A DNA stretch of 64,000 bases, from the NCBI GenBank assembly GCA_011503125.2, contig WWBZ02000001.1, positions 5,394,001-5,458,000 of the forward strand. Direction: 5' to 3'. The notes under the pieces are model-generated. The model was given only the letters and a program-made list of their open reading frames with translations, searched no databases and had not been told where the DNA came from. Below, piece after piece: positions 20,805-31,943 of this stretch. The first letter of the stretch is position 1. Every line of letters starts with the position of its first letter. The position numbers and the translations under genes were made by a program. Source of the DNA: Botryosphaeria dothidea (lineage: Eukaryota > Ascomycota > Dothideomycetes > Botryosphaeriales > Botryosphaeriaceae).

Positions 20805-21914
20805 AGAGAGTGAGCCGACCGTTAGTGGCGGAAACAATTGAGAAGCACGACACAACTCGGGTAGATCTTGGGTTGTGCAGTGATTCTTGGCGCTGTGTAT
20901 AAAGATGGCTCTGAGCGGCAAGCTTTTTACGGCCTTTCACGATTACTTTTTCGCCTTTGTTGTTTCGATTATCTTCTTCTTCTTCCGGTGGTACGATTGA
21001 TCAGGCCTTTCACCCACGGATAAACGTCCATGCACGTGGACTGCTTACATTTTACATTCTTGCTTGCACTTTTTACGTCGTTCAGCCTTTTTCTTTTTCT
21101 CTTTCTGCAATGCACAATGTCTGGCTTTCTGGGTTGCAGGGCTGCGAAACGGGGTTCGGAACAAAGCACTTTCTTTCAAGTCACATATCCATGGAGGGCA
21201 AGGGGAAGAGAAGTTATTGAACCTCCAAGCACACTGGCTTGGTTGAGCTGGGTTGGTGTGCTGGGGCGCTTCACTCTTTTCTTTTTTTCTGCGTGTGTAC
21301 GTTTCTTTCATTGATTTCCCGTTTGGAGGGAGGGGGAGGTAAAAGAGGAAAGGTATTTGCTATGTGGAGGGGTTCGAACAAAAAATTGCCGGGTGAAGTC
21401 AGCAAGGGTGGCGTCTGGCCCTGGAATACGGGACGACGGTCACCCTTCGCACCCCTCACATAGAGCGCAGGGAGACTGCGGAGTCTCACACACTCCTTTT
21501 GCAGTACACTTCAGATTATAGGGAGGCTGTAAAGGGCGGTTCCTAGGATGAATGCAATGTTTGACGTGAATATTGGCTTCCGTGCATGGTGATCAGTGCT
21601 CTTCGTATAATTGGACTTCATCTAGATGTCATCAAGCACGGTGAACGCACAGGAGAGAGCACGGATTGGAGAGGTTCGTGCTTAGGGAGCAACGTAAGGG
21701 TGTCTTACCCAGAATGGCGGATGGAGGGGCACCTGCACTGCGGGAAAATCACCCCGCCGTCTATTTTTGCTCCAACCAACTTTGGACCTCACATCACTCT
21801 CGCACGACCCTGTCACCACGCACCTCTCGGTACTCGCAAAAGGCCGCTGCTCTCATTCCACACGCCTCCGATCGATCGCCGACTCCTGCGTTCGCACTTT
21901 CTCTAGCCACCACA
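20805..21914. other. Intergenic region between tandem plus-strand genes
   Basis: 3' region of the Q/P-rich gene and promoter of the Bud32 gene. It includes T-rich tracts around 21050-21110 and 21270-21310. No further coding sequence is supported. Confidence 0.45.
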
Positions 21915-22914
21915 ATGGCGACCGTGGGCGAGCACGCTCTCCCGCCGCTCTTCGCGCCTCCTCCGACCTCTCCTTCCTCAGCAGCCGACACCACCACCAT
22001 CACACATGAGCCGCCGCAGATCATCACGCAGGGCGCCGAGGCCCTCGTCTACCGCACGACCTTTCTCTCGCCCTCGGCGCCCGCCCTGCTCAAGTACCGC
22101 CCGCCCAAGCCGTACCGCCACCCCACGCTCGACAAGCGCCTGACGAAGCAGCGTGTATTGGCGGAGGCGCGGACGCTGGTGCGGCTGCGCAGGGAGGGTG
22201 TCCAGGTGCCGGGCGTGCTGGCGTGCGACTGGGATGGTGAGTGCTCCGCGTCCTTGAAATTCTCCGTCGGGTTGGGAGGGATCGGTGTTGTTGTGCCGGA
22301 TCAGAGCATTGTGTTGGTGGAGCCGAGGCTGACATTTTGGGGGAATTCGTACAGCGGGCTGGCTGCTCATGGACTTCGTGCCGGGCCACACCATCCGCGC
22401 GTGTCTCGACCGGTACCTGCACGCGGCGGCGGCGGCGTCGTCGTCGTCGGCGGCGGACCTGCCGCCGCCCGTCGCCGGGGAGGAGCAGGCGCTGGCGGGT
22501 GCCATCGACGAGGACGCGGTGCCCGAGCTGTGGGACCTGATGACGCGGGTCGGACGCGCGGTCGGCGCCATGCACTGCGTCGGCGTCGTGCATGGGGATT
22601 TGACGACGAGCAATTTGATGCTGAAGACGTCGGCGGGGCGGGCTTCGCCGTTGGATGCGCATCCGGAGAATGCGCTGGAGGGGACGGTGACGATTATTGA
22701 TTTTGGGCTTGCGGCCGCGACGGTGCAGGATGAGGATAAGGCGGTGGATTTGTACGTGTTGGAGAGGGCGTTTGGGAGTACGCATCCGGCGGCGGAGCCG
22801 CTGTTCAGGGAGGTGTTGAGAGCTTACGGGGAAAGTTATAAGGGCGCGAAGGTGGTCTTGAAGAGGTTGGAGGAGGTGAGGATGAGAGGGAGGAAGAGGA
22901 GTATGATTGGATAG
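21915..22914 (+). CDS. BUD32: KEOPS/EKC complex kinase Bud32
   Basis: Exons 21915-22236 and 22355-22914 flank a 118-nt intron (GTGAGT...ACAG); 293 residues. Bud32 is the small RIO-like atypical kinase/ATPase of the KEOPS complex, which makes the t6A modification of ANN-decoding tRNAs and affects telomeres. Visible motifs are QGAEALVYR in place of a P-loop, the lysine in ALLKYRPPKPYRHPTLD, TKQRVLAEARTL, LLMDFV, the catalytic VVHGDLTTSNLML (D189, N194), IDFGLA (D223), KAVDLYVLERAF and the C-terminal KVLxRLEEVRxRGRKR-type basic tail ending RGRKRSMIG. It is somewhat longer than the usual 250-265 residues because of an N-terminal Pro/Ser extension and an Ala/Ser insert near 130-145. Acts in the cytoplasm and nucleus. 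Confidence 0.95.
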
Positions 22915-23085
22915 AGGCCATGAGAAGAGTTTCTTTGGAAGGGCTTTGGACACGAGATAACGGAATGGGTCATGTCGAGGATTTGACTTCAAATTAAAAA
23001 GGTATCAATACCCGGAGACCACTTGTAGGCTATGAGATACGTCATAGAACTCAATAGGAACGCCGTCAACTCAACTCTCCAGTGC

Positions 23086-23730
23086 TCAGTAAACAGCGAA
23101 ATACGGTCGCTCGATCAACCCGTACCTCCCCCTCGACGACCGCCTACCCCTCTTCCGCCTCGTCCTGCTCCTATGTCTCGACCTTCTCTCCTCCATCACC
23201 CACCCTTCCGTCCCGTCGTACCTGCCTCGCTCCAGCTCCTCTACCTCTCCCAGGATCCTCCCGCCCGCACCTATGTCTCTATCGTTGTGGCGGGATACCC
23301 AGAAATGCTCCCTAAACCCGTCCCCGCGGTCATCGCACCCGAAATGTTCGTCCCACGAGGGGAAGCACTGTCGGCATCGCGAGCAATGGTGCGAGTTGCG
23401 TGTGAGGTGTTCAGTCAGGAGATACGGGGCAGAGAAGCGGTAGTCGCAGTGGTGGCATTGAGGGAGGCTGCGTGCCGACGTCATCCTTCCTGATGGAAGA
23501 AGGATGAACGGGTCGAGGCGGGGCAGATGGTTATTTGGGTTGGTTGGTGGGAGGCCGTCGAAGAAGCGGTGGGCGAGGTTGTTGGACGAGGCGTGCGGGA
23601 ATATGTTCAGGTGGATGTTCGCGCTCGCGCCGGGGTGGATGTGGATTGGTGGGTAGTCTGGCTCGTTAGTGGAGGGGAGATGGTTCTGTGGGGGAAGAAG
23701 GCTGTACCGGAGCCATTGGCCGCGTGCCAT
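23086..23730 (-). CDS. Small Cys/His-rich (zinc-finger-like) protein
   Basis: A 214-residue open frame on the minus strand, convergent with Bud32 (171 nt between the stops). The Met at 23730 has a CAGCAATGG context and is the first in a frame that stays open about 45 codons further upstream. The middle holds CHHCDYRF...HLTRNSHHCSRCRQCFPSWDEHFGC, a dense set of CxxC and His residues that could bind one or two zinc ions. The last third is Arg/Ser-rich (RRSRHRSRTRRKRGRRSSRGR), suggesting nucleic-acid binding or nuclear localisation. The spacing is not a textbook C2H2 finger. I do not recognise the family and the N-terminus is uncertain; an alternative frame with ATG at 23915 overlaps the 5' end. 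Confidence 0.5.
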   Translation of the reverse strand: MARGQWLRYSLLPPQNHLPSTNEPDYPPIHIHPGASANIHLNIFPHASSNNLAHRFFDGLPPTNPNNHLPRLDPFILLPSGRMTSARSLPQCHHCDYRFSAPYLLTEHLTRNSHHCSRCRQCFPSWDEHFGCDDRGDGFREHFWVSRHNDRDIGAGGRILGEVEELERGRYDGTEGWVMEERRSRHRSRTRRKRGRRSSRGRYGLIERPYFAVY

Positions 23731-26262
23731 TGCTGGGACGACAGGTCGTTTGCGAATGCGCCCAGCGATCCGAAGCCTGATGTAGCAGCTAATTGCCTGT
23801 TCCCGCGAGAAGGCGGAACCACCAATTGGTCTTGATGGTCCTGGAAGGCTGCCGCGTCCAAGAGGTCAGGAGGGGAGATGCCGTAGCGGTAAGTGTAGCC
23901 CCCGGGTATGGCCATGGCCGCTTTTCTTTGGTAGCTTCACCTTGTTCTGTTTAAAGTGAGGCGGGAGAGACGGGCGGGTGCGCAACGGGGCGGACCGCGG
24001 AAAGCTAATAAGGAAAACGAGGTGCTTCAGCCTCGTTGACGATTATCAGCTCTTCAGCCTTGGAGAGCCGTGGTTGCCGCGCCGATTGCGCGGGGTGTCT
24101 GCTGGCATCCTCTTCCTCAGCCTTGCAGGAACACACGTCAGCGGGAGCTGTGGGCTGAAAAAGCATAGGTGGCGGCATGTACCACGAGTTCGTGCAGATG
24201 GTATGCGGCATTCTTGGTGGTAAGGTTGCCTGGCGGGATCTTACCGGTGTATGCGGCCCGAGACAAGGATGGTATTGGCTGTAGCATTGGAAGCGGTGGA
24301 GAGAAGACTACGTGCGGCAAGTGATGAGAATGATCTTAAATTCAGCAGATTGAAGGACACTCGTCTACTCATACAAGAGGCATCACAAAGCTATCCAGCA
24401 AAGCATCCAACGATCGAACGTCTGAGGTTTCCACCTGGATATGCGCCAACTACTTGGCAAAACACCATTACCCGTGTTTGGAGCAGCGCGGCGGGAAGAG
24501 CTAATGACGCTTCTGCACAAGGTATTGGATTAATTGTAGGTGTAGCATTGCTAAGAGGTCGTATGCATATCGATGTTGACTGTAGATGTGGATGTGATAA
24601 GACGAACCGGGTTAAGCCGACGTCGCAGACTGCAAGTCATCGAGCGGATGTTTTCATGACTGGTGCGAAATCGAATCCATCAGTGTACAATAGCTAAATC
24701 ACTGCCGAGCTGCTTGCATCATCGGCTTGTAGGAACTACGGAGTAGTCTCGCGGGTCAGTCCTGCTTATAAAGGATAAATAGAGGCCCGGTTGTCCGTGT
24801 AAGGATAAGAAGCCGAAGTCTAGATTGTTCTTAAGGAGAGTTGGAGTGTATTTTATATGCATTCTCACGTGAGGCTGCAAAGACGCCCGGCCAAAGACAA
24901 TAAATGGCCGATGTCTGACGTACGAAGACCCGTAGTTAAATGCGACTGATCGGTAGGCTTCAGCATTGGGGTGTGATTACAGCAAGGCTGATCAGAGGAA
25001 GAAGTCACAAGCAGGAAGGGATTTCAGCTGACACTGAATGAAAGCCCCGTCAACTAGAAAAGCGGTGAGGCTGGTTTTGGAGAGCGATGGAGCCTCGTAG
25101 CCTTTCGATGCGAAGTTTGAAAGCACAGATCGCATCGGCTTCGAGTGTTTTAATAACGTGATGATCGCTGGGCGAGTCGATCATGTGTTCGGAGGCGATC
25201 AACGAGACTCACCTCATCAGAGCATGGGCTAGCTCGAGGATCCAATTATAGAGCCGAGCGGTTGAATCGTGCGCAAAAAGATCGACCGGATGATGGTGAT
25301 GATGGTGATGTTGTTGAGGCGGGAGTCCAGAGCTTGCCGACCCGCTTCTCCGTCACGCTGGCCTGTGCGCCGCGGCTTCTCACTTCAGCCGCCATCCCAC
25401 CAGCGCCTCCTCATTTCGTTTCCACAGTCCCCCATATCCGTGAATCTTTCACCGTTCTGCTCCGAGCACGTCCGCTGGCGAACCTGGTGGTAGAGACGAC
25501 GACGACGGCTTGCTTGCCTGATGACAGAAGCCGACCCATGGTTTTGTGGAATCGCCGGTGTGTACTTACTACCAGGGACCACTGCAAGCAGAGCAGTCCA
25601 GATCCTACCCGCCCTGCTCAGCCTCCGAAGCATTGCCAAACCGCGCGGGAAAGCGAAAGCGACTGTAAGACTCTACCGAACCAGTGCTAGCCTGGACCTT
25701 GGTGCTTACCACCGCCGTAAGCCCGTTCATTACATGGTGGTATTGCCTTCTACGGTTCCAAAGTCGACCTGTGGGGAGTTGACACAAGCCTATCAAGTTT
25801 GCAGTAACGAAGCCATCCAGGAATGTCTCCCTTGATCAATCTCTGTACACTGTTCAAAGGCTATCTCCGGAGGCCTCTCCCTACACGTACACAGCCGCAA
25901 AAATAAACCATTCCGCCCCCAATGTGCCAAGCCGCAGCCACACCGCGACATATCTGTGCCGCTTCTGATTCGTCCACACCATCGTTGTTTCTCCACTCAA
26001 GTGGTCGCTACTTTCGCTAGACGCTCGAAATTGCTTCTCGTCCAGCGAAGCCTTTCTGTTGGTGGTCCGTCCGCTGCCCCATCAATTACTGGATCGAGGG
26101 CTTGGTGCCTCGAAGGATGCAAAACCATGCCTTCATACCAGGCCGCCGAGAGGGGTAGATATGCCGCACTCTCCTCTAATTTCCTTGTAGAAAGCCTCTA
26201 GGCTTTTACGAATCCTCAGTCGCAGTTGCTCCTGTCCGGCCAGCAGGAGTAGGATATCCACA
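23731..26262. other. Gene-poor region
   Basis: About 2.5 kb without supportable coding sequence. The longest frame, 24251-24697 plus (148 codons), has no recognisable motif and no conserved-looking composition. A (GATGGT)n-like stretch lies at 25288-25316. It carries the promoters of the Cys/His-rich gene (left end) and of the Ecm33-like gene (right end). Confidence 0.4.
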
Positions 26263-27854
26263 ATGAAGCGTCGACAATGGATGCCCGCGCTCCATGCGCT
26301 ACTCTTGACAAGGGCGTTTGCTCGTGAGTGGCAGGAAATACCACCGCAAGTTACAGATACCTGACATCCTAAAGAGGATTGCTCTCATTCCACTACCCTA
26401 ACCGTTGTGAGCCCAACACCGGCGGCGCTTGCTTCTTGTACCACCTTCACCGGAGACATCGCGATCGCAACAGGCTTCAGCGGCGAGATGACCTTTCAAG
26501 GCGTAAAGACCATTGTCGGGACTGTTTACGCAACGGATGTCGCAAGTCTCGAAGGCCTTGTGATGGACGACCTCGAATCTCTGGATGGGCTCGATCTTTC
26601 ATCTACTTCCAACTTCAGTTACATCAGTTGGGGAGGGAGTGCAGACTACGCATCCATAAAGACTTTCAACTGGACGGATGTGGCTGGTACAACGGAACTT
26701 GACTTTCAGAATTTTTCCGGCGATTCCGCGGTATCGTTTGACAGCTGCTCGGATCTGGAGATATTCAACATTTCGAGCCCGAAACCAAACTCTGGCCTGA
26801 CTTCCCTGTCTTTCACCAACAATCCGAAGCTTGGGTCACTCCTAATTCCGAATTGGGCGGTTGACCAGAGCGTACAAATCACCCAGAACGACATGATGGA
26901 GGCGGTTGACTTTCCGTATATGACAAGAGTGGGAGAAGACGTCATCATCCGAGGAAATGCCAACATGACGAGTATTGCCCTCCCTTCCATGACCGCAATT
27001 GCTGGGGATTTCCGGGTCTCGGCAGGCCATTCGGTCTATCTCGACGTGAGCAACTCAGCTCTTCGATCGATCGGAGGCGATGTGGTTTTCGAAGGAGACG
27101 TAAGGTAGGCTCCAAAACAGCTCCCCTCCGTCATAGAACCAATTCTTTCTGACACAGCACCAGCTGGTCCTTCGACACAGACATCTCCATCAACGGCTCC
27201 TTCATCCTCAGCTACTCCGACCTCGACGGCGACCAGTACACCTGCAATGACGAGGATCTCGACCCCGGCAAATTCACCATCACCTGCAACGGCCAGATCA
27301 TCACGCCCTCGTACCAGACCGCAACCAGCTCCGCCACCGCCGGCCGGGGCGCCAACGCGGCCGGGGGCTCCCACACCGCCACCCCTTCCGCCACCGCTTC
27401 CTCCTCGTCCGGCCTGGCCACCGGCGCGAAGATCGGCATCGGCGTCGGCATCTCGCTGGGCGTCATCGGCATCGTCTCGACCATCGCCGCCGTCGTCCTG
27501 CTGCTGCGCTTGCGCAAGAATCGCGCCGCCGCCGCTGCCGACGCGCAGCACGGTACGGAGCTGGAGGAGGGGAAGCTTCCGCCGCCGTACTCGGGCTTGT
27601 GGCAGCCGCGGAGCGAGAAGAAGAACAAAAGCGACGGGTCCAACGGGTCTGCTGAACCCATGTTCCCGGAGCGCCAGGAGCAGGGCGGGACGGCGGAGTT
27701 GGAGGGCGATCAGCGTCCGAGTGCGGGCGCGCAGGTGGCGGAGTTGGAGAGCCCGAGGCCGGAGCAGCAGAGGTTTATTGCGCCGGTGGAGATGGAGGCG
27801 GATCAGAATTGGAGGAGGTCGGAGTTGATGGAGGATACACCAAGGTGTGGTTGA
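26263..27854 (+). CDS. Ecm33/Sps2-family surface protein with transmembrane anchor
   Basis: Exons 26263-26323, 26375-27104 and 27158-27854; introns of 51 and 53 nt; 495 residues. A signal peptide (MKRRQWMPALHALLLTRAFA) is followed by a cysteine and a receptor-L-like leucine-rich domain of the Ecm33/Sps2 type: CTTFTGDIAIATGFSGEM, repeated strand motifs ([48 protein letters not shown]) and a terminal cysteine pair in YTCNDEDLD and ITCNGQI. A Ser/Thr/Ala-rich stalk leads to one membrane helix at about 355-382 (KIGIGVGISLGVIGIVSTI) and then a cytoplasmic tail of about 110 residues rich in Glu, Pro and Gln. Classical Ecm33 proteins are GPI-anchored and needed for wall integrity; this one has a transmembrane tail instead, so it could act as a sensor or adhesin. 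That role is inference. Confidence 0.85.
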
Positions 27855-28395
27855 GACGAGCGCAGCTGTTCTGTGAGAGTGGTGGGGATGGGAACAGTGG
27901 AGAGATGAATGTGGTTGTGAAAGCCACCATGATTGTAAAATAGCACGATACCCGAGAACGCTCAAGTGCGAAAATTGCCTTATTTTTATGACGGTTTCGC
28001 GGAAACAGAGTAGAATTCAATAGAAGAAGCTACCCCTGCTTGGTTTATGAGACTGCAAGAATCTAGATAGATCGATTATACTTACGTTTAGACGAAAAGG
28101 CATGTTGCAACAATGAGAACCAAACAATGGAAAATAGGCTGTCGTCGGAGCTTTTAAAGAATGGCGAGACTGGCTTGATTTGTGGGACCAAATTTAGCGC
28201 TCGTTAAGATGAGCTAAACACTGCATGAATCCCGGAGTGTCGCGTATCGCGGAAGCGTATTCTCGTATTCTCTTTCCCGAGGAGGCTGATTGGGTGTTGA
28301 GGAACAAGCTACGCCTCCACTTATGACGCCTGCAGGCCCAAACGCAACCTCACGCCAGGCACCTCCACCTTTACGCCTGGAGGTATCAGGATATC
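27855..28395. other. Intergenic region between tandem genes
   Basis: 3' end of the membrane-anchored Ecm33-like gene and promoter of the Zn2Cys6 gene. No other coding sequence or RNA is evident. Confidence 0.45.
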
Positions 28396-30203
28396 ATGCC
28401 GACAGCAACTCGCAGCAGCCACACCAAGTCTCGCGGCGGCTGTCTTCGCTGCAAAAAACGCCACGTCAAGGTATGATTCGTTAACTCGCACCCCAGGTCT
28501 TTCCGGCGTTCCTCTTTTACTTAGTAAAAGGGTTGAAATGCCCTTTCATGCTTTTGCTCTTCACCAATGGCCGGCTTCTGTGAATTCACCAACACTTACC
28601 TGTCTTGCATATAGTGTGACGAGCAGCGCCCGTGCGGTAACTGCGTTCGTCGTCGTGCCGAATGCAGCCTCGCCATATCCCCAGCCACATCACTGCTCCT
28701 CAGGAGACCCTTGACTCCGCAAGATAGCCCATCATCGGATGCCAGGCGGACTAGCGTTTCCGTTCCGCGTGGGCCGACCCCGGGTGAGGTCGAGCCCCAA
28801 GCGCAGCCCTCTGCGCCCCTTTCCCAAGATAAAGCTGCAAATATCCGGAAACTGCTCCAGGATCTTACCAATGAGCTCGAGACACTCACTACCGAGCAGA
28901 GTCATCAAGTGCCAACACAGCCTGTGCAACCAACACCAGACCCCGTTGTCGCTCCTGCCCGGCCCACAGATCTGATTTCGCCTGACAACTGGCTGCAAGA
29001 CCTGCAGCTCTTACAATTCTACTGCTCCTCAGCCTACCGAAATCTCTGCAGCTCCGACGATGACGCCGCGATTTGGGGGGACACGCTGCCGCAGATGGCC
29101 TTTTCGAATGTGAGCCTGCTTCCGCTCTCATTGACCTCCATCACTTCCGCTAATCGCCATCGCAGAAAGCTCTGATGCACGGCGTGCTCGCCCTCTCCGC
29201 TCTGCTATATGGGCACGACAACCCTGACGAGCGTGAAGCCTACATGATAGCATCTACAAGACATCAGAGCATCGCCATCAGCGCCTTCTCAGAACAGCTG
29301 CATAGTATCAGCGAGGAGAACTGCCCTGCAGCCTTCCTCCTCGCAGCGCTCATCTTCGCCATGAAAACCATCTCCGTCTGCGATCAGTGCGAACAAGGCA
29401 TACCCGTTGCCATGAGTGACATCACACACGCCTTTCTCCTCTCACAAGGTACACATTATACCATATCTTCTAATAATCGAAAGTCCCCTTCTCCGCTAAC
29501 CTCACCTCTCCCCCAAGGCACCCGCACAATCCTCGCCAGCCGACCCACCTGGAAATGGCCCGAAGAGCGGCCCCTCGACATCTTCTTCCAGCCCACCGAC
29601 CCGGACGTGGTACCCACCGGCCCAGTCAGTCCAAACCCGCCTGCGCTTCATCCTCCCCCTCTCGCCCTCACTAACACAGGCCGCGCCTTCTCTCTACAGT
29701 ACATGCAGCGCCTGGCCACCCTCCTCGCACTCGCGCGCCGCATCGCGCACGGGCCGGCGTCGATCGACCAGCGCTCCGCCCTCGTCCTCGCCGTCGAGGC
29801 GCTGCGCCACGTGTACACGGCGGTGCGCGCGCCCGGCCGGCACCCCGGGCGCGTGTGGTCGTGGGGCGTGGTCGTGCCCGCGGCGTTCCTGGGCCTGGTG
29901 GAGCGCGGCGACGCGGGCGCGCTGGCGGTGCTGGCGCACTTCGTGGCGCTGGTGCACGCGGGCGAGGGGCGCCGGCGGCACGTGCGCGGGTGGGCGATGG
30001 GCGTCATGGACGCGGTGGTGAGGGGGCTGGAGGCGGGCAGGGGCGCCGGCGGGGAGTGGAGGGCGGAGTGGGCGGAGTGGGAGCGCGTGGCGATGTGGCC
30101 GGTGAGGTGCGTGAGGGAGTGGATTGATGTGAGGTCGGTGGAGGAGGAGGGGTATGCGGAGGGTGGTGGTGGTGGTTGTGGGGCGGCGGCGGCGGCGGAG
30201 TAG
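28396..30203 (+). CDS. Zn2Cys6 transcription factor (Upc2-like architecture)
   Basis: Exons 28396-28470, 28615-29109, 29166-29448 and 29518-30203; introns of 144, 56 and 69 nt; 512 residues. The DNA-binding domain sits at the extreme N-terminus: CLRCKKRHVKCDEQRPC plus GNCVRRRAEC, the CX2CX6CX5CX2CX6C pattern of fungal binuclear zinc clusters, interrupted by intron 1 just before the third cysteine. A Gln/Pro-rich linker precedes WLQDLQLLQFYCSSAYRNL, which resembles the start of the regulatory domain of the Upc2/DUF3468 type, with KALMHGVLALSALLYG following. The C-terminal part is extremely G+C-rich and ends in a Gly/Ala run. A 75-nt in-frame segment (29625-29699) with CTAAC and a pyrimidine tract may be a further intron, giving 487 residues. 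It probably acts in the nucleus; targets are unknown, although the flanking wall-protein genes are candidates. Confidence 0.85.
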
Positions 30204-30439
30204 TTTGGTGGCTTGGTGTGGGAAAAGGGGTCTTTTTTTTTCTCTCTTTCTTTTTGGGAGCGATGGGTGTTGGGTGTTTGGCGTTCGGGGAGTGGACACA
30301 ATTGAGTCTTCACGCCATCGTCTGGGCGAATCAAATAGACGGGCAACATCTTCATAGCTATTTACATAAAGGGTACATTACATACATACATTACATTTTT
30401 AAAATCCTTTCATGTTCATACACGCGGTCCGCCAGCCCT

Positions 30440-31943
30440 TTACAGGAGGCAGAGCATCACGGCAGCCGAGATCAGGCTGACGACGCCGGCCGTCGGGGAG
30501 AGACTCGAAGCCTTGCCGTTGAAGGGCGAGACGGGGATGCTGGGAGTAGCAGCAGGAGTGCCAGCAACGGGCACGGTAGCAACGGGCTCGTAGCTGGTGA
30601 AGGTGATGGCGCTGCCGTTGCCGAAGGTGGTGGTCTCGGTCTCGAGCGAGTACGAGGTCGAGTAGGCAACGGGCGAGGAGGGCTTGGGGGTGATGGCGGC
30701 ACCGGGGGTGGTGGGCAGAGGGGTGACGACGGTCGGGACGGAGACGGCGGGGATGGAGAGCGCCGGGGTGGAGGCGAGGTCGGTGGGGACGGAGAGGACC
30801 GGGGTGGAGCGGACGGGGGTGCTCTCGGCGGCGACCGGCGGAGTGGCCGGCTCGTCGCTGGTGCCGCAGTTGACGCCGCCCTTGACGATGGACGAGAAGT
30901 CGGAGCAGCTGAGGTCGGCGCCCTTGGAGCCGGCAATGTCCCACGAGCCGCCGACCTCGGTCAGGGCGTCGAAGGTGAACTCCTCGAGCGTCGAGATGTC
31001 GAAGGAGAGGTCGCCGGTGACGGTCTCGAGGCTCTCGAAGGTCAGGCTGGAGAAGCCGCAGTCGCTGATCTTGAGGTCGCCGCCGACCGACTTGAGGGAG
31101 GAGAGGGAGAGCGAGTCCAGGTCCCAGACGCCGCTGATCTCGAGAGAGCCGCCGATGGTCTCCAGCGTGGAGAAGTCGAAGGTCTCGAGGTAGCTGTCGG
31201 TGATGGTGATGGACTCGTCGATGCTGGTCAGGGCGGGGAAGGAGAGACCCGTGGCGTTGGAGATGGTGATCTGCTTGGCCGACTCGAGCTGAGGGAAGCT
31301 GATGTCGACGGCATTGGTGTTGCCACCAATCGAGATCTCCTCGGTGACGGTGGTCGAGGAGATGCTGACGGACCAGAGGAAGGCGTTCTCCTCGATGATG
31401 ATCTTCTCGGGCTCGGCAACGTCGAGCTCAAGGCTGGTCAGGTAGGTGTCGCGGATCTCGACGGAAGAGCACTGCTCAATGCTGCTACCGAAGTCGGCCT
31501 CCCACAGCAGGGGAAGAGAGGACAGGCTGAGAGCGTCGACCTTGCTCAGCGAGGGAAGGTCGAAGCCAGTGAGGAGCGAAGCATCGTTCAGCTCGAGGCT
31601 GCCAACCGAGGTCAGGCTGTCGGCAGAGAAGTAGGTCAGCGTCTCAGCGCCCTCTTCGATGCTGAGGGAGCCAGTGATCTCCTCAATGCCGTCAAGCGAG
31701 ATGGAGTCCCAGACATCCTTGGCGATGGCGATGCTGCCCTCGAAGGTCTTGCAGGAAGCCAAGTCAAGCGCCTCCTCAATGCCAACGGTGAGAATGCCAC
31801 CCTCGGGGGCCGAGCAGTCTGGTTCAGGTCAGCATTGAGTGATCGAAATGTAGTGAAGAGCTAAGTGACTTACCAGCGGCGGCGGCAGCGCCGACAAGGA
31901 GGCCGGAAGCGGCAATAGACCTGAGCTTGGTTGAGTAGGCCAT
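30440..31943 (-). CDS. ECM33: Ecm33-like GPI-anchored cell-wall protein
   Basis: Exons 31874-31943 and 30440-31818 with a 55-nt intron; 482 residues. The start MAYSTKLRSIAASGLLVGAAAAA is a signal peptide. The mature part follows the Ecm33 pattern: LASCKTFEGSIAIAKDVWDSISLDG, then successive leucine-rich strands with IEEITGSLSIEEG, LTSVGSLELND, LETIGGSLEISGV and LETVTGDLSFD, ending with two cysteines (DLSCSDF, GVNCG). A long Pro/Thr/Val stalk follows, and the C-terminus (SSLSPTAGVVSLISAAVMLCLL) has the hydrophobic tail of a GPI-attachment signal. Ecm33 proteins sit in the plasma membrane and wall and are needed for proper wall assembly and hyphal growth. It is convergent with the Zn2Cys6 gene, with 236 nt between them. 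Confidence 0.93.

Noticed and set aside
18837..20921. A 694-codon open frame antisense to the Q/P-rich gene
   Set aside because: It is Arg/Leu/Val repetitive, as expected for the reverse of a codon-biased Gln/Ser/Pro gene, and shows no domain or splice structure.
21360..21385. GGGTTCGAAC-like tRNA B-box
   Set aside because: No matching acceptor, D or anticodon stems in the surrounding sequence.
24251..24697. A 148-codon plus-strand frame
   Set aside because: No recognisable motif, no splice partners and no conserved-looking pattern; likely chance.
25288..25316. GATGGT-type tandem stretch as a CRISPR or minisatellite
   Set aside because: Only a few imperfect short units; a simple-sequence run, not an array.
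30176..31864. A 562-codon plus-strand frame opposite ECM33
   Set aside because: Gly/Asp/Glu-rich shadow of the real minus-strand gene, which has a signal peptide, LRR-like domain and GPI tail.
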